The position numbers and the translations under genes were made by a program. Positions 9,001 through 17,106 of a stretch of 64,000 nucleotides of DNA are shown here, piece by piece (within the stretch, counting starts at the first letter, position 1; every line of letters starts with the position of its first letter). This DNA is from JAPLST01 sp964397565 (GTDB lineage Bacteria; Auribacterota; UBA3054; JAPLST01), in assembly GCA_964397565.1 (NCBI GenBank), contig CAYNJC010000002.1, positions 62,001 through 126,000 of the forward strand, given 5' to 3'. The notes under the pieces are model-generated. The model did no database searches, was not told where the DNA came from, and saw only the letters and a list, made by a program, of their open reading frames with translations.

Positions 9001-10229
9001 TGCTCGCTGTTGACCTTGTCCGGCCGCAGATACCACCAACCAAAGCGATTGACATAGGTGTAGCGCGTGTCGGTCGGGTCATTGGCATCCGAGCGCACGG
9101 TGAAGCTGCCGTCGTTGGCCATGACTTCGTTGAAGCAGACGGCTTCGACGCCGTAGGTGTTGCCCATCGTGGTCAGCACATGATTTTCGTCGCGGTAGTC
9201 GCAGATATTGCCGGTCAAGCCGAGCAAATTGCGCGCATTGGGCTCGAAGCGCGCCTCTTCGTTGGCCAGCCGCAAGATCCGGTTGATTTGTTTGCGCGAG
9301 GCGACATTCAGATTGACCTGTTTGCGCCAGACCACCTCACGCTCGTCCCAGTAGGTGTCACTGACGCGCGAATTGATCGTCGCGCAGTGCTTCATCGTGG
9401 CATTAATCGCGGCCGTGAGTTTTTTCTCACCCAGCCCAACCATGGCCGCTTCGCGCACCGAGGAAAACGAGCGGTCATCCCAGAGCGGGTGGCGCGGATC
9501 GTATTCTTCCTGCTCGTCAATGCCTTCATCCGGCTCGTCAATCACGCCGTTGGCATTGTTGTCAATCAAGTCGGTGGCGTAGGTTGACAAGGTCAAATTG
9601 TCGTCCACCGAGGCCTGGCCAGGCTGGCGGTCACGCCCATAGCGATAGGCCAGCAGGTTCTTGCCGAACAGCAGCGAGACTGGCAGACCGACTTCCTTGC
9701 CATCCGTCAGCATCAGCTCAAAGGTACCGACCCCTTGATTCTGCATCTTGGGCGAAATGGCGCACGCGGCATTGACATTGATCTTGCCGGCCTCATCCTC
9801 GATCATGATGGCATAACGCCCGACCAAGACGCCCGCATGGTCACACACGGGCATCCAGCGCGCATCCGCGCCGGGGTCATCCGGTGTGGCGCCCGGCAAC
9901 CCATCCAGATCAACACCGGCACTGATTTTGTCGGCGGCGGGCCTGAACGCCATGGACCACGGCTCATCCGCCGCATCCCAGGCTGCTTGTTCGCGCGCAT
10001 CCGAGCGCAGAACGGCGAGGGCATGCTCCAGCGCGGAATTCGCCAATAATGCTGATTCGCTTTTGCCCAGTTCGATCTGCCCGGCGGCTTGTTCAAGTGC
10101 CATTGTCGTGGCAAACATGGCCGCCAGCAGCGCCAGGATGACCAGCACGGCCATGACCGTCACCAGCGCAACGCCAAAGGGCTGGCGCGCCGAGTGGAAG
10201 TGCGTCTTGGTCAGCTTGATCCGCATCAT
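6078..10229 (-). CDS. Giant GspK-like type II secretion/pseudopilin protein
   Basis: The 1,383-residue protein starts like a minor pseudopilin: a short basic leader, PFGVALVTV, and one hydrophobic helix to about residue 45, then a helical stretch (ESALLANSALEHALAVL) as in GspK. Near the C-terminus LNINTASARVLRALPGV and a second helix-hairpin-helix-like segment (DILDVRGMTPELF) match the GspK SAM-like region. Between them lies a very long insert. Within it, VEMMNISDHPISLRNWRVV resembles a lamin-tail-type beta domain and a CDKCGYDGG Cys pair is present. Ordinary GspK proteins are about 300-350 residues, so this is four times larger. It probably caps a pseudopilus used to export surface proteins. 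No other gsp gene is adjacent. Confidence 0.7.
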   Translation of the reverse strand: MMRIKLTKTHFHSARQPFGVALVTVMAVLVILALLAAMFATTMALEQAAGQIELGKSESALLANSALEHALAVLRSDAREQAAWDAADEPWSMAFRPAADKISAGVDLDGLPGATPDDPGADARWMPVCDHAGVLVGRYAIMIEDEAGKINVNAACAISPKMQNQGVGTFELMLTDGKEVGLPVSLLFGKNLLAYRYGRDRQPGQASVDDNLTLSTYATDLIDNNANGVIDEPDEGIDEQEEYDPRHPLWDDRSFSSVREAAMVGLGEKKLTAAINATMKHCATINSRVSDTYWDEREVVWRKQVNLNVASRKQINRILRLANEEARFEPNARNLLGLTGNICDYRDENHVLTTMGNTYGVEAVCFNEVMANDGSFTVRSDANDPTDTRYTYVNRFGWWYLRPDKVNSEQTSWEIKSVGSLQAGGTVAMDGKTITVPKSVRITLADDPVSGGVGTAYSDFKRFRRELGGWLPNMWRNAKLLVYAGLQNYRPAYSEFPILNNTADELVVGVNNDMERAYLLSQLTPMPASNIFNRVRIDNGWVDSEGGLIGVFPQITDHFVFPTKVHPDFDPPKNLYYMVYVAEQNLDGRIENANKSFCNGKPWKGFLPYLDLDEEPGKYSETKMLELTQADLKNSTLTLPGGVEQAWLLRYPYKNGEPIRARNGYVHVTISTCDKCGYDGGLDRVSDQKAFANKNVIQDCHFIRPDIVEMMNISDHPISLRNWRVVINTGSYADQVGLIESAAEFSAVRHRQYDNPYPAVQPGGYFYMTNSRKIFDMDYGAPQDGDWGTTASEGYPCFELPDALWGVRYRVGRGDFGNGKVKCEGASWSRDQMKYEITEWHLRQPRPDQNAPFGLRNMVEGNTRDTLDFGQVNIRSLKAGDDILILGMPREGGFLSMTLKDEYNQICARTVAYGSTRLQELGYSTEKLDPTHYTWVKNPRPTFGGTLRKARNHALPGGSAAKPYVKDNRFVSVGELQQVRKAEDWENIGKERRGGRSTRTLKALARFLTTSGVRLDPEEPGAHVAGWRKAFGTARGSIAKSLTAENANWEAGIWRNQTLRIMSGSLRGETYCIANNAAATLSIDGFSVPSGKQLNVRSGDQFSVGPGYATPFFYTRNNNDEGIWEWKNKGIDKNIYGLYVFGLNDSINTTEFLEENHNAQLEIAVFNYTTGVFDPTPGKVGTGDIDDPYSYAGTTRDVQYEKSDGVYCGLITPNHVSASGGIKLKIIAHGLSDKLCSGFAWFDYAYLAPGFSNGKLNINTASARVLRALPGVTDSIAERIIKGTSAAGRDELKPYKNMSDILDVRGMTPELFSKIANLITTRSDQFRVHILAQAVLDANRDGLLQEQHGDKITGESRLETVVDRHAITDDDPLAGLFYLIQGH

Positions 10230-10355
10230 TCACCACGTGGAGGGAGGCTCATCCTCCATGTTTTGTAGTCGCAGCGTTTGCATTGCCAAGCAAAAGCGGC
10301 GGGAAGCCGCTTCTACGATAATCTCTTTCGCAACGCAACAAAGTGCGTGGCGAAT
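10230..10355. repeat. Short intergenic with REP-like hairpin
   Basis: AGCGGCGGGAAGCCGCT followed by TCTACG around 10288 is a single REP-like hairpin. TTTCGCAACGCAACAAAG near 10327 recurs, slightly altered, near 10880 on the other side of the next gene. Confidence 0.5.
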
Positions 10356-10895
10356 TCACTGTGGCTGCGCGGCGCGTGTCGCTGCCGTGCCACGCGGATC
10401 ATCCATCAAGACCGGCTGTTTCTGTGCACGGGGCGATGTGTCTGCGGTACCGTAGCGCGCGACGGCCCGGCGCATTCGGACGTCGCGATCATGCAGGGCT
10501 TCGCGGGCGGTCATGCGCCGCGTGGCGGCCACGCTGGGCTGGGCTGCCATGCCGAACCCTTCGCGCGTGCCGGCCACGCGCACCGGCACGGCTGGCCCCG
10601 GCGCAGCCGCAAACGCCGACGCGGTTACGCGTACCATTGCCACCGTGCCGACTGTCACCGCCAAGCCATACGCGTCGGTCGCCGTCGGCGCGCCGACAAC
10701 GCCATCGGCGCCGGCAGGGCCGGGTGCCGCCGTAGTGTGTCCGGCAGCATTGCTGGTGAATGCGACCGGCGCGCTGAGCGCCGGCGCAGCCGGCATGCGC
10801 ACCGTCATGCCGGCCGGCGCGGCCGGCCGCGGACGACACCCGCCGAGTGCGCAGCCAAGGATGCACAGCCAGTAAATTCTTTCGCAGCGCAACAA
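10356..10895 (-). CDS. Candidate lipoprotein, Ala/Pro-rich
   Basis: From a TTG start the frame encodes about 179 residues. The N-terminus has a hydrophobic stretch ending in LGGC (Cys about residue 20), a good lipobox for lipid attachment. The rest is rich in Ala, Pro, Thr and Val and shows no known domain, so it could be a spacer-like surface lipoprotein. The start is uncertain: a longer frame begins in the octamer repeat at 10929-10968 and is unlikely. In a GC-rich genome a chance frame of this length is possible. Confidence 0.4.
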   Translation of the reverse strand: MLRCERIYWLCILGCALGGCRPRPAAPAGMTVRMPAAPALSAPVAFTSNAAGHTTAAPGPAGADGVVGAPTATDAYGLAVTVGTVAMVRVTASAFAAAPGPAVPVRVAGTREGFGMAAQPSVAATRRMTAREALHDRDVRMRRAVARYGTADTSPRAQKQPVLMDDPRGTAATRAAQPQ

Positions 10896-10928
10896 TGTAG
10901 TAACAAGCCGGTGCGGCTCCCGTGCCAT

Positions 10929-10968
10929 CCATTCGTCCATTCTTCCATTCATCCATTCTTCCATTCAG
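10929..10968 (+). repeat. Octamer tandem array (CCATTCNT)
   Basis: Five 8-bp units in a row: CCATTCGT, CCATTCTT, CCATTCAT, CCATTCTT, CCATTCAG. An inverted relative lies at 25803-25826. Confidence 0.8.
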
Positions 10969-10977
10969 CGTTTCGCC

Positions 10978-13308
10978 TCAGCGCCGCCGCCGGCGCAGCA
11001 ATCCGAACGCCGTCACCGCCAGCAGCGCCGCCATGCCTGCTTCCGGCACCACGGAAATCTGGACCTGCTGCGTCATGCCGGTGATGCAACTGTTTTCCAA
11101 GATGATTGTGCCGACGCTGTCCGCCGGCTGGCTGGCGGGAATGGTGACCGGCACCCACCAGGCATCATTATCAAGACTGACATGATCCGGCACATCAATC
11201 CACGGGTAGTTGGTCGCCTGCATGTCGACTTCGGCGCGGAACGGGCTGAAGATTTCAAACCACTTCTGCGTCTCGCCCGGCGTGAAGACCAGCTCCTTTT
11301 CGACCGTCTCGAAGAAGCCATTGGCGACGACGTAGACGGCCAGGTCGTGCGTGACGCTCGGCACGCCCGTGTTGGTGAAGCGCACCGTGCCAGTCGAGCC
11401 GGCGGGTGCCGCGGTGATACCAATTGAAACATCCTCGGAAGTGTCGTTCAACGAGAATGTCGACGGTGCAACATTCGTGATCCACGGCGCGTTAATTGCC
11501 GCCGCACTGAGGTTGGCGGCAAACGGCGCATAGGCCGACACCGTCAGGTAGTCCGCCTGTCCCGCAAAGAAATACAAGCTGCGGGTGTCCAATTCAAAGT
11601 AGCCGGGCTGCACCACGAACACGGGCACCTCATACGCCGTGGTCGGCTCGGCCGCGGCGCTGTACCAGACCGAGCCCACCGAGAAGCCCCAGCTGCTGGT
11701 GGTCGGCTGGTCGGCCGGCACGGTGATGCTGGCCTGCACCGGCGTACCGGCCGGCACGCTGATCTGCGGCGCAACCGTGATCCAGGGCTCGTCGTTGCTG
11801 ACATTGACATTCAGCGTGTAGGGACTCTGCACGGTGACCAGTGCCTGCGTCTGGCCTTGTTGCAGAATGATGCTGTCCGGCTGCACATCAAAGAAGTTGG
11901 TCGTCGCCGGCGGAATGCCGGTGACATACACGGTGTCGGGCGTGACAATCACTTCGCCGGTGCGCCCGCCCATCCAACTGACGCTGTTGAAGTCGCCCGC
12001 CAACGCGGCATCATTGGAATACAGAATGATATTTGTCCGATACGGATTGCTCTGGCCGATATCCAGCTTCAGATCCATGTTGCCGAGGCCAATCGCGCCA
12101 ATGTTATCGAAGGCGAGCGCATCCGCATCCTGCGCAATGTAGTCGCGCAGTCCGTCAATCTCAATATTGACATCAACTTTGTTGCTCTTGGTGCCCACGC
12201 GACAGACGCCGGAGGTCGCCAAGCCCACAATATACATCAAATCTATATTGTCAAAGCCCGGGGAAAGACTGCCCAGAAACTCAAGATCGCCACCGCCACT
12301 TTGGGAATAGCCCTTCCAGAACTCGTTGCCGCGCGCATCGCAGTTGAACTGCAGCACGCACCCGGCCGGCGGGGCAAACAAACCCCACTCTCGCGCCGCG
12401 ACACTCCCGCGATTATACGTGCCGCCCGGTGTGACAAGATTGGTTTTCCAATCGGTAAACATGTTGTAGTACCCATTGTACGACTCGAAATCGACATTGA
12501 AGGTCAGCAACTGCGGGGTCGAGACGCCCAAGCCGTACAAGGTGCTGCGCTGAAACACGTTCTTGCAGTCGGTGATCGAGTGCAGCACCAACGGCGGACC
12601 GATGATCGCGCTTTCATTCAGCGTCACGTAGGTCCCGTGCAGCGTCAGTGGCCCGCTGGTCAGAATCGCCGGATTGGGCGGCGTGCTGTAGTAGTTCCCC
12701 AAAACCAAAAATCCGCCACCATACACATTGATCGCATGCTCACCACCCACGATGCTGTCATAGTCGAGCGCCAAACCAGCCGAATCGGTGTACGTTTCAC
12801 CGAGATAGTCATAGGGCACACTGCTAATGTAGATATCTAGATCGTTGGAGATTATCATCACCAAGTCCCACGCCGTTCCCACTTCCCAATCGTTGACATA
12901 ATATTGGTTGTCGGGCACCATGTTGGTCAGGGCCAAGACCGCGTGGGGCATGCCGGGATTATTGAAGATCAGATATTTTCCCGCGCCTGAATTGCCCAGC
13001 AGCACACTGTTGCTGATGGCGAAAAGCACATGCCCGACATCGGCGACGGTGTCGGTGAAATTGTTGGGCCACACTTGCCAGGGGTCATCTAACGCATTGG
13101 TGCCACCACCCAACAGATTCGCCGAGTCACCCGGCGCGCTGGGATAGCCCACGCCACGCAGGCCGGCCGTCGTGGTCCAGTTCGAAGGGTTGTCCCAACT
13201 GCCGCTGAAGCCGTAGGTATCAACCGGGGTGTAGGTGTAAGTTTCCGCCAGCGCGGATACGCAAAACAGAATCGCCAGCAGCGCACACAGAGTAAGTGTT
13301 GTTTTCAT
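10978..13308 (-). CDS. Secreted PEP-CTERM protein with BACON-like beta domains
   Basis: The 776-residue protein has a signal peptide (MKTTLTLCALLAILFCVSALA) and a C-terminal sorting signal: VPEAG, a hydrophobic helix, then RRRRR. Exosortase is expected to cleave at this signal and attach the protein to the cell surface. Residues after the signal (NPSNWTT, GYPSAPGDSANL) resemble autotransporter-type beta-helix starts. The last 300 residues hold three or four repeats of about 95 residues with a hydrophobic strand, PWIT or PWID, and a valine/isoleucine-rich close, reminiscent of BACON/Ig-like modules. The ATG at 13308 is chosen because the signal peptide begins there. A promoter precedes it. The ligand is unknown. 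Confidence 0.78.
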   Translation of the reverse strand: MKTTLTLCALLAILFCVSALAETYTYTPVDTYGFSGSWDNPSNWTTTAGLRGVGYPSAPGDSANLLGGGTNALDDPWQVWPNNFTDTVADVGHVLFAISNSVLLGNSGAGKYLIFNNPGMPHAVLALTNMVPDNQYYVNDWEVGTAWDLVMIISNDLDIYISSVPYDYLGETYTDSAGLALDYDSIVGGEHAINVYGGGFLVLGNYYSTPPNPAILTSGPLTLHGTYVTLNESAIIGPPLVLHSITDCKNVFQRSTLYGLGVSTPQLLTFNVDFESYNGYYNMFTDWKTNLVTPGGTYNRGSVAAREWGLFAPPAGCVLQFNCDARGNEFWKGYSQSGGGDLEFLGSLSPGFDNIDLMYIVGLATSGVCRVGTKSNKVDVNIEIDGLRDYIAQDADALAFDNIGAIGLGNMDLKLDIGQSNPYRTNIILYSNDAALAGDFNSVSWMGGRTGEVIVTPDTVYVTGIPPATTNFFDVQPDSIILQQGQTQALVTVQSPYTLNVNVSNDEPWITVAPQISVPAGTPVQASITVPADQPTTSSWGFSVGSVWYSAAAEPTTAYEVPVFVVQPGYFELDTRSLYFFAGQADYLTVSAYAPFAANLSAAAINAPWITNVAPSTFSLNDTSEDVSIGITAAPAGSTGTVRFTNTGVPSVTHDLAVYVVANGFFETVEKELVFTPGETQKWFEIFSPFRAEVDMQATNYPWIDVPDHVSLDNDAWWVPVTIPASQPADSVGTIILENSCITGMTQQVQISVVPEAGMAALLAVTAFGLLRRRRR

Positions 13309-13395
13309 TCCATGAGTCTCCAGAACATTATGGCAGCCGAGGTTGCCGTGGCAAACAATACCGTCAAACAATTCTCTTAACCAATAGAGGGCCAA

Positions 13396-13424
13396 AGTAT
13401 AGCAAAAAGGCGGATGCCATGCAA
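13396..13424 (-). promoter_or_regulatory. Predicted promoter of the PEP-CTERM protein gene
   Basis: Read on the minus strand: TTGCAT, 17 bases, TATACT, with TGC directly before the -10. Confidence 0.6.
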
Positions 13425-13559
13425 ATCACCTGCTTTCTCTTTACTGCTTCCGGCGTCTGGTCTGTAATCCCCCTTTTGGGCAAAATCCCGCCCCGGCTTT
13501 GCCGGTACTCCTACCGCCGTTGGCGGTACGGCGCAGACGCCGCCAGGGCGACTTGCGCA

Positions 13560-16103
13560 CTACTGATCCTCTGTTGCTGCCGCGGACATTCCGACCACAC
13601 GGCCGGAAGTGCCCTGCATTTCGGCGAAATGGTCGCCGGCACGACCGCGGCGCCGGAACAACGCCGTCAGCATTAGCAGGCCGCCCACCATCGTCGGCTC
13701 CGGCACAATAAACTCGACCGTAATAGAAAGCGGCGGCATGCGCGGATCATTGTGAATGATCACGGCGCGTGCAGTATAAACACCATTGCTGAGATTCGCC
13801 GCGGCGCATTGCACCAGAATGTTGGTCGCGCTGCCCGGCGGAACGCTGACGCTGGCGGGCGCATACGTCAGCCAGCTGTCGCCGCGCGCCGGCGCGATGC
13901 GCACCGCCAAGCCGTCATGCACCAGCGGCTGATTGTACGCCACCTGCACCGCCGGCCCGGCCGGCGAGAAACCAGCCTGCACCCCAATCGTGTTGGTCGG
14001 CACGCCACTGTGCTGTTTGTACTGATAGAGGATCTCGCCATTGGGTCGCAGAATGGCTTGAAATGTTTCCGTCGTTGGCGAACCGTACAGCGGGACGGCA
14101 TCCCATGCAACAATGAACTGCCCGGCGCTGGCGCAATAGCGGACAGCACCGCCCTTGGACGGCTCGAGATCGCACCACAAGGGCGCCAGGAAGCGCGCCG
14201 GCGCGTACATCGTGGTCGTTGGCAGCGCGCGATTTTGATAATACAACATGCCGTTGGTCAGACCAAGCCCGCCGTTGGCGCCAATCATGAGTTGCGAATA
14301 ACTCTGGCCGAAGAAGGGGAAATCAAAACCGATGTCCAACATCTGGCTGACCCCATCATCATCGCTGAAGGGCACGGCGGTGCCATGCGCGCTGAGATCC
14401 TGCCAGACGAAGAGCGGGCCGTCGGCCTGATCGCTGGTACGCACGCCGTAATTGGTGCTGCCGCTTAACAGATTGTCGGTCAAGTACACCGTCAAAGTCT
14501 CGATGCCGGCATTGCTCAGCACGATCGTCGCGCTGTCATCCAGACCTTGTTCCACGGTCAACAGCACATTGGTGGTGGCGCAGACAATGCGCGGCAGGCG
14601 ATCCACGCGCAGGGTGAACACGTTGGTCCAACGGTCATTGGCGGCGGCGACAAACTGCAGCGGATAGTTGCCGGCCGGGCACGCGCCTGAAATCAGCACG
14701 CTATACAATGGCTCATTCGACGCCAGCGCACCAGACGTCAGCACACCATACGGCAAGGGCCCACCGGCCAGCACCGTCACGTTCGGGTCGAGACTGGCCA
14801 GCGTGCCGGTCACCGCACCGGCGCTGGCGCCGCCGGTGTTGCGCAACCAAATGCGCAGGCCCGCCGTCTCACCCGGCGCCACATAGCGGTCATGGTCGTC
14901 ATCTTCCTCGACGACCACCTCGTGCACGGTCACGGCCGCGAATTTTGGCGCAATGTCCATCAACGCCCGGTGCCCGGTCCACGCGGAACCGCCACCGTTG
15001 ACATTGTCCATGTTGTACCATGTGGTGGCGTAGCCACCCCAGCCATAGTTCAGATGAATCTCATTGCCGTTGCGCGTGCCGTCGCACACCACGGCATGTC
15101 CCCCGCCGGACGAATAAAAAGAATAGTACACGGGCCGCTGTTGCACCATGTTCGTCTCCAGTAACGCATACCACTGGGTGTTGTTGTAGCTCGCCCGGCT
15201 GCGCACATAGCTCGTGTTGTACGCAAAATAATTCTGCAGCGCGCCCGGCACATCCTCGGAATACGCGCCCGATCCGTCATATTCAAAATCCATGTCGACG
15301 GTCACACCGCAATGATACATGAGCTGTCCGACCGCCTGTTTTTGCGCAGCGGTGCTGGCCGATGATACCGCCGTCGGCATGTTGGCCCATTGGTACGCCG
15401 TCAACGTCGCGTCGCTGGCCGCATGCGTGCCGACACAGGCACCACCGCCGTCATAGTAGCTGTAATTCGTCGTGATCGCCGCGGGCCATTGGTGATAGCG
15501 CAGGATCATCGCCATCGCGGTCGCGACGCAACCGGCATAGGCGCGCCCGCCCGGCCCGCCACTCGCGTAGGGCGCATAGTAGTTGTATGGGTAATTCTGG
15601 TTCCAGGTCAGGGTCAGCAGCGGCCCGACCGTGGCGCCCAACGGCTCCGCGCTACTATCCGCTGCCGTGATCGGCGCAGCGCCCAACAGCGCCTGCCACT
15701 GCGCCACAAAATGCGCTGTGGCGCTGCGCAATTGTGCGCGCCGGGTCGTGAGATAGTTCAGTTCGCCCGCCAGCTCGGTTTCCAGCACGCGCAGAAACGC
15801 CGGCGGCAGATTGCTCAGCGCGCCCACGGCACTGTACAGCTTGACTGGCGGCGCTGCGTCATCAGCGCGCATGACCACATAGCCACCGGCATCCAAGGCG
15901 ACGACATGCGCCACGGTGGTGCCGGCCACGACGATGGGCGCAGTGCTCACACTTGCAATGGCGCCTTTGTGCAGCCCGCGCAGCGCGGCAAAGCGCAGTG
16001 CAGCATGGCTCGCCTGCGCCGGCGCAACCGGCGCTGCACCAATAAAAAGCGCATGGCCGACAGCGGCCATGGCGATGATAAGAACGCATTCTCGTATCGT
16101 CAT
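13560..16103 (-). CDS. Secreted C10 (streptopain-like) cysteine peptidase, PEP-CTERM anchored
   Basis: The 847-residue protein has a signal peptide from MTIRECVLIIAM, then a propeptide (about 30-160) as in SpeB/interpain. The catalytic domain follows: QNYPYNYYAP, AYAGCVATAMAMIL with the nucleophile Cys, GGGHAVVCDG with the catalytic His, and NYGWGG. After it come a CARDB/Ig-like region and a beta domain. The C-terminus is VPEPTMVGGLLMLTALFRRRGR, a PEP-CTERM signal, followed by about 20 further residues, which is unusual. It is probably an extracellular protease. The ATG at 16103 is favoured by the signal peptide; a -10 box lies just 6 bases upstream, so the mRNA would be leaderless. Confidence 0.88.
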   Translation of the reverse strand: MTIRECVLIIAMAAVGHALFIGAAPVAPAQASHAALRFAALRGLHKGAIASVSTAPIVVAGTTVAHVVALDAGGYVVMRADDAAPPVKLYSAVGALSNLPPAFLRVLETELAGELNYLTTRRAQLRSATAHFVAQWQALLGAAPITAADSSAEPLGATVGPLLTLTWNQNYPYNYYAPYASGGPGGRAYAGCVATAMAMILRYHQWPAAITTNYSYYDGGGACVGTHAASDATLTAYQWANMPTAVSSASTAAQKQAVGQLMYHCGVTVDMDFEYDGSGAYSEDVPGALQNYFAYNTSYVRSRASYNNTQWYALLETNMVQQRPVYYSFYSSGGGHAVVCDGTRNGNEIHLNYGWGGYATTWYNMDNVNGGGSAWTGHRALMDIAPKFAAVTVHEVVVEEDDDHDRYVAPGETAGLRIWLRNTGGASAGAVTGTLASLDPNVTVLAGGPLPYGVLTSGALASNEPLYSVLISGACPAGNYPLQFVAAANDRWTNVFTLRVDRLPRIVCATTNVLLTVEQGLDDSATIVLSNAGIETLTVYLTDNLLSGSTNYGVRTSDQADGPLFVWQDLSAHGTAVPFSDDDGVSQMLDIGFDFPFFGQSYSQLMIGANGGLGLTNGMLYYQNRALPTTTMYAPARFLAPLWCDLEPSKGGAVRYCASAGQFIVAWDAVPLYGSPTTETFQAILRPNGEILYQYKQHSGVPTNTIGVQAGFSPAGPAVQVAYNQPLVHDGLAVRIAPARGDSWLTYAPASVSVPPGSATNILVQCAAANLSNGVYTARAVIIHNDPRMPPLSITVEFIVPEPTMVGGLLMLTALFRRRGRAGDHFAEMQGTSGRVVGMSAAATEDQ

Positions 16104-16109
16104 ACCACT

Positions 16110-16138
16110 ATTATAGCACATTGCCGGCATGAAATCAA
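16110..16138 (-). promoter_or_regulatory. Predicted promoter of the C10 peptidase gene (leaderless)
   Basis: On the minus strand: TTGATT, 17 bases, TATAAT, with TGC before the -10. The hexamer ends 6 bases before the ATG, so the transcript should start at or next to the start codon. Confidence 0.55.
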
Positions 16139-16404
16139 CTAGATTTCAAACCCAGTTCCGGCGGTATGTTTGTGGTGGTGCTCTCGACGCAAGGTCGCGG
16201 GGGTCTCTGCATGCAGAGAATGTGGGAGCCGCCTCCGTGCGGCGAATGCTGCGTTTGCGTCAGATTCGCGACGCGGAGGTCGCTCCCACTTTACAGCAGC
16301 AGTAATGCCGGCGGAATCGTGGGGGTCTCTGCGCACCCACCCGCACCGCACGAAAGCTAATGTCTTGAGGGAATGTTCCCACCGCAGGAACGTGCATAAT
16401 CCAT
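16139..16404. repeat. Intergenic block with paired GTGGGAG repeats
   Basis: GTGGGAGCCGCCTCCG (16222-16237) faces CGGAGGTCGCTCCCAC (16274-16289) as an inverted pair. GGGGGTCTCTGC occurs twice (about 16198 and 16320). Parts recur elsewhere: the GGTCGCGGGGGTCT lead-in near 57899, and the CACCCGCACCGCACGAA edge in altered form near 47584. No gene is seen. Confidence 0.65.
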
Positions 16405-16429
16405 AATTTCTTGTGCGGCACAAGAAATT
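16405..16429. repeat. 12-1-12 palindrome, copy 1 (upstream of lexA)
   Basis: AATTTCTTGTGC, one base, then its exact reverse complement. Two near copies flank the small gene after lexA. It ends three bases before the lexA -35 box. Confidence 0.85.
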
Positions 16430-16431
16430 AC

Positions 16432-16461
16432 TTGACAAGACATACATACGTATGCTATACT
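16432..16461 (+). promoter_or_regulatory. lexA promoter with palindromic operator candidate
   Basis: TTGACA, 18 bases, TATACT, with TGC before the -10. The spacer contains CATACGTATG (16445-16454), a perfect 10-bp palindrome placed where an autorepressor would block polymerase. It matches neither the E. coli nor the Bacillus SOS box. The -10 ends 6 bases before the ATG, so the mRNA is predicted leaderless. Confidence 0.7.
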
Positions 16462-16467
16462 AACACC

Positions 16468-17079
16468 ATGAAGACGACCTTGACCAGCAAACAGGTGGCG
16501 CTGCTTGATTTTATCCAAGAACAGCTGCGGGCGCAGGGCTATCCGCCGACGCTGCGCGAGATCGCGGCACGCTTCAAGTTCCGCGCGGTCGGCACGGTGC
16601 AGGGCTATGTCCGCGCCTTGACCGCCAAGGGTTTCCTGACGCGTGAACCGGAACATGCCCGCGCCTTGAGCGTGCGCCACTATCCCGGCAGCCGTTTCCA
16701 CATTCCCATTCTGGGCCAGGTCGCCGCCGGCCAGCCGGTCTTCGCACCCGAGCATTACAGTGGTTCACTCCCGTGCGGCGAGCTAGTCGCGCATCCGGCC
16801 GAGACGTTTGCGCTGCACGTGCGGGGCGACAGCATGATTGAGGCCGGCATCCTTGAGGGCGATTTTGTCCTGGTGCAGAAACAAGCCACGGCCTGCAATG
16901 CCGATATCGTCGTCGCGCGCATCAATAACGAGGTCACCGTCAAACGCTTTTTCAAAGACGGCGCCAAGCGCATCCGCCTGGTGCCGGAGAACAAAACCAT
17001 GTGCGCCATCACCGTCGAACCACCGATGGATGTCGAACTGCTGGGCAAAGTCGTCGGCGTCTATCGCAAACTGCGCTGA
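16468..17079 (+). CDS. lexA: LexA repressor
   Basis: LexA represses the DNA damage response and cleaves itself when RecA is activated. The 203-residue protein has the usual plan: a winged helix at about 1-68 with PPTLREIAARF in the recognition region, then a peptidase S24 domain. The self-cleavage site is A87-G88 in QVAAGQP. The catalytic serine is S122 in RGDSM and the lysine K159 in NEVTVKR. The ATG at 16468 matches the family N-terminus (MKTTLTSKQ); a longer upstream frame lies in the promoter and repeat. Regulation is probably autogenous through the palindrome in its promoter. A small gene follows after a hairpin repeat. Confidence 0.96.
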   Translation: MKTTLTSKQVALLDFIQEQLRAQGYPPTLREIAARFKFRAVGTVQGYVRALTAKGFLTREPEHARALSVRHYPGSRFHIPILGQVAAGQPVFAPEHYSGSLPCGELVAHPAETFALHVRGDSMIEAGILEGDFVLVQKQATACNADIVVARINNEVTVKRFFKDGAKRIRLVPENKTMCAITVEPPMDVELLGKVVGVYRKLR

Positions 17080-17080
17080 T

Positions 17081-17105
17081 AATTTCTTTTGCCGCAAAAG
17101 AAAGT
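17081..17105. repeat. 12-1-12 palindrome, copy 2 (between lexA and small gene)
   Basis: AATTTCTTTTGC, one base, then the reverse complement with one mismatch. It follows the lexA stop by one base and ends just before the next gene's ATG. There is no T-run after it, so a simple terminator is unlikely. Confidence 0.85.
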
Positions 17106-17106
17106 T

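Noticed and set aside
6081..9587. Long plus-strand frames (407 and 452 codons) opposite the GspK-like gene
   Set aside because: They mirror the codon pattern of the real gene, have no ribosome sites, and show the low-complexity His/Ala/Val-rich composition typical of antisense frames in GC-rich DNA.
17081..17105. Terminator of lexA
   Set aside because: A perfect stem but no U-tract, and two related copies occur where no termination is expected.
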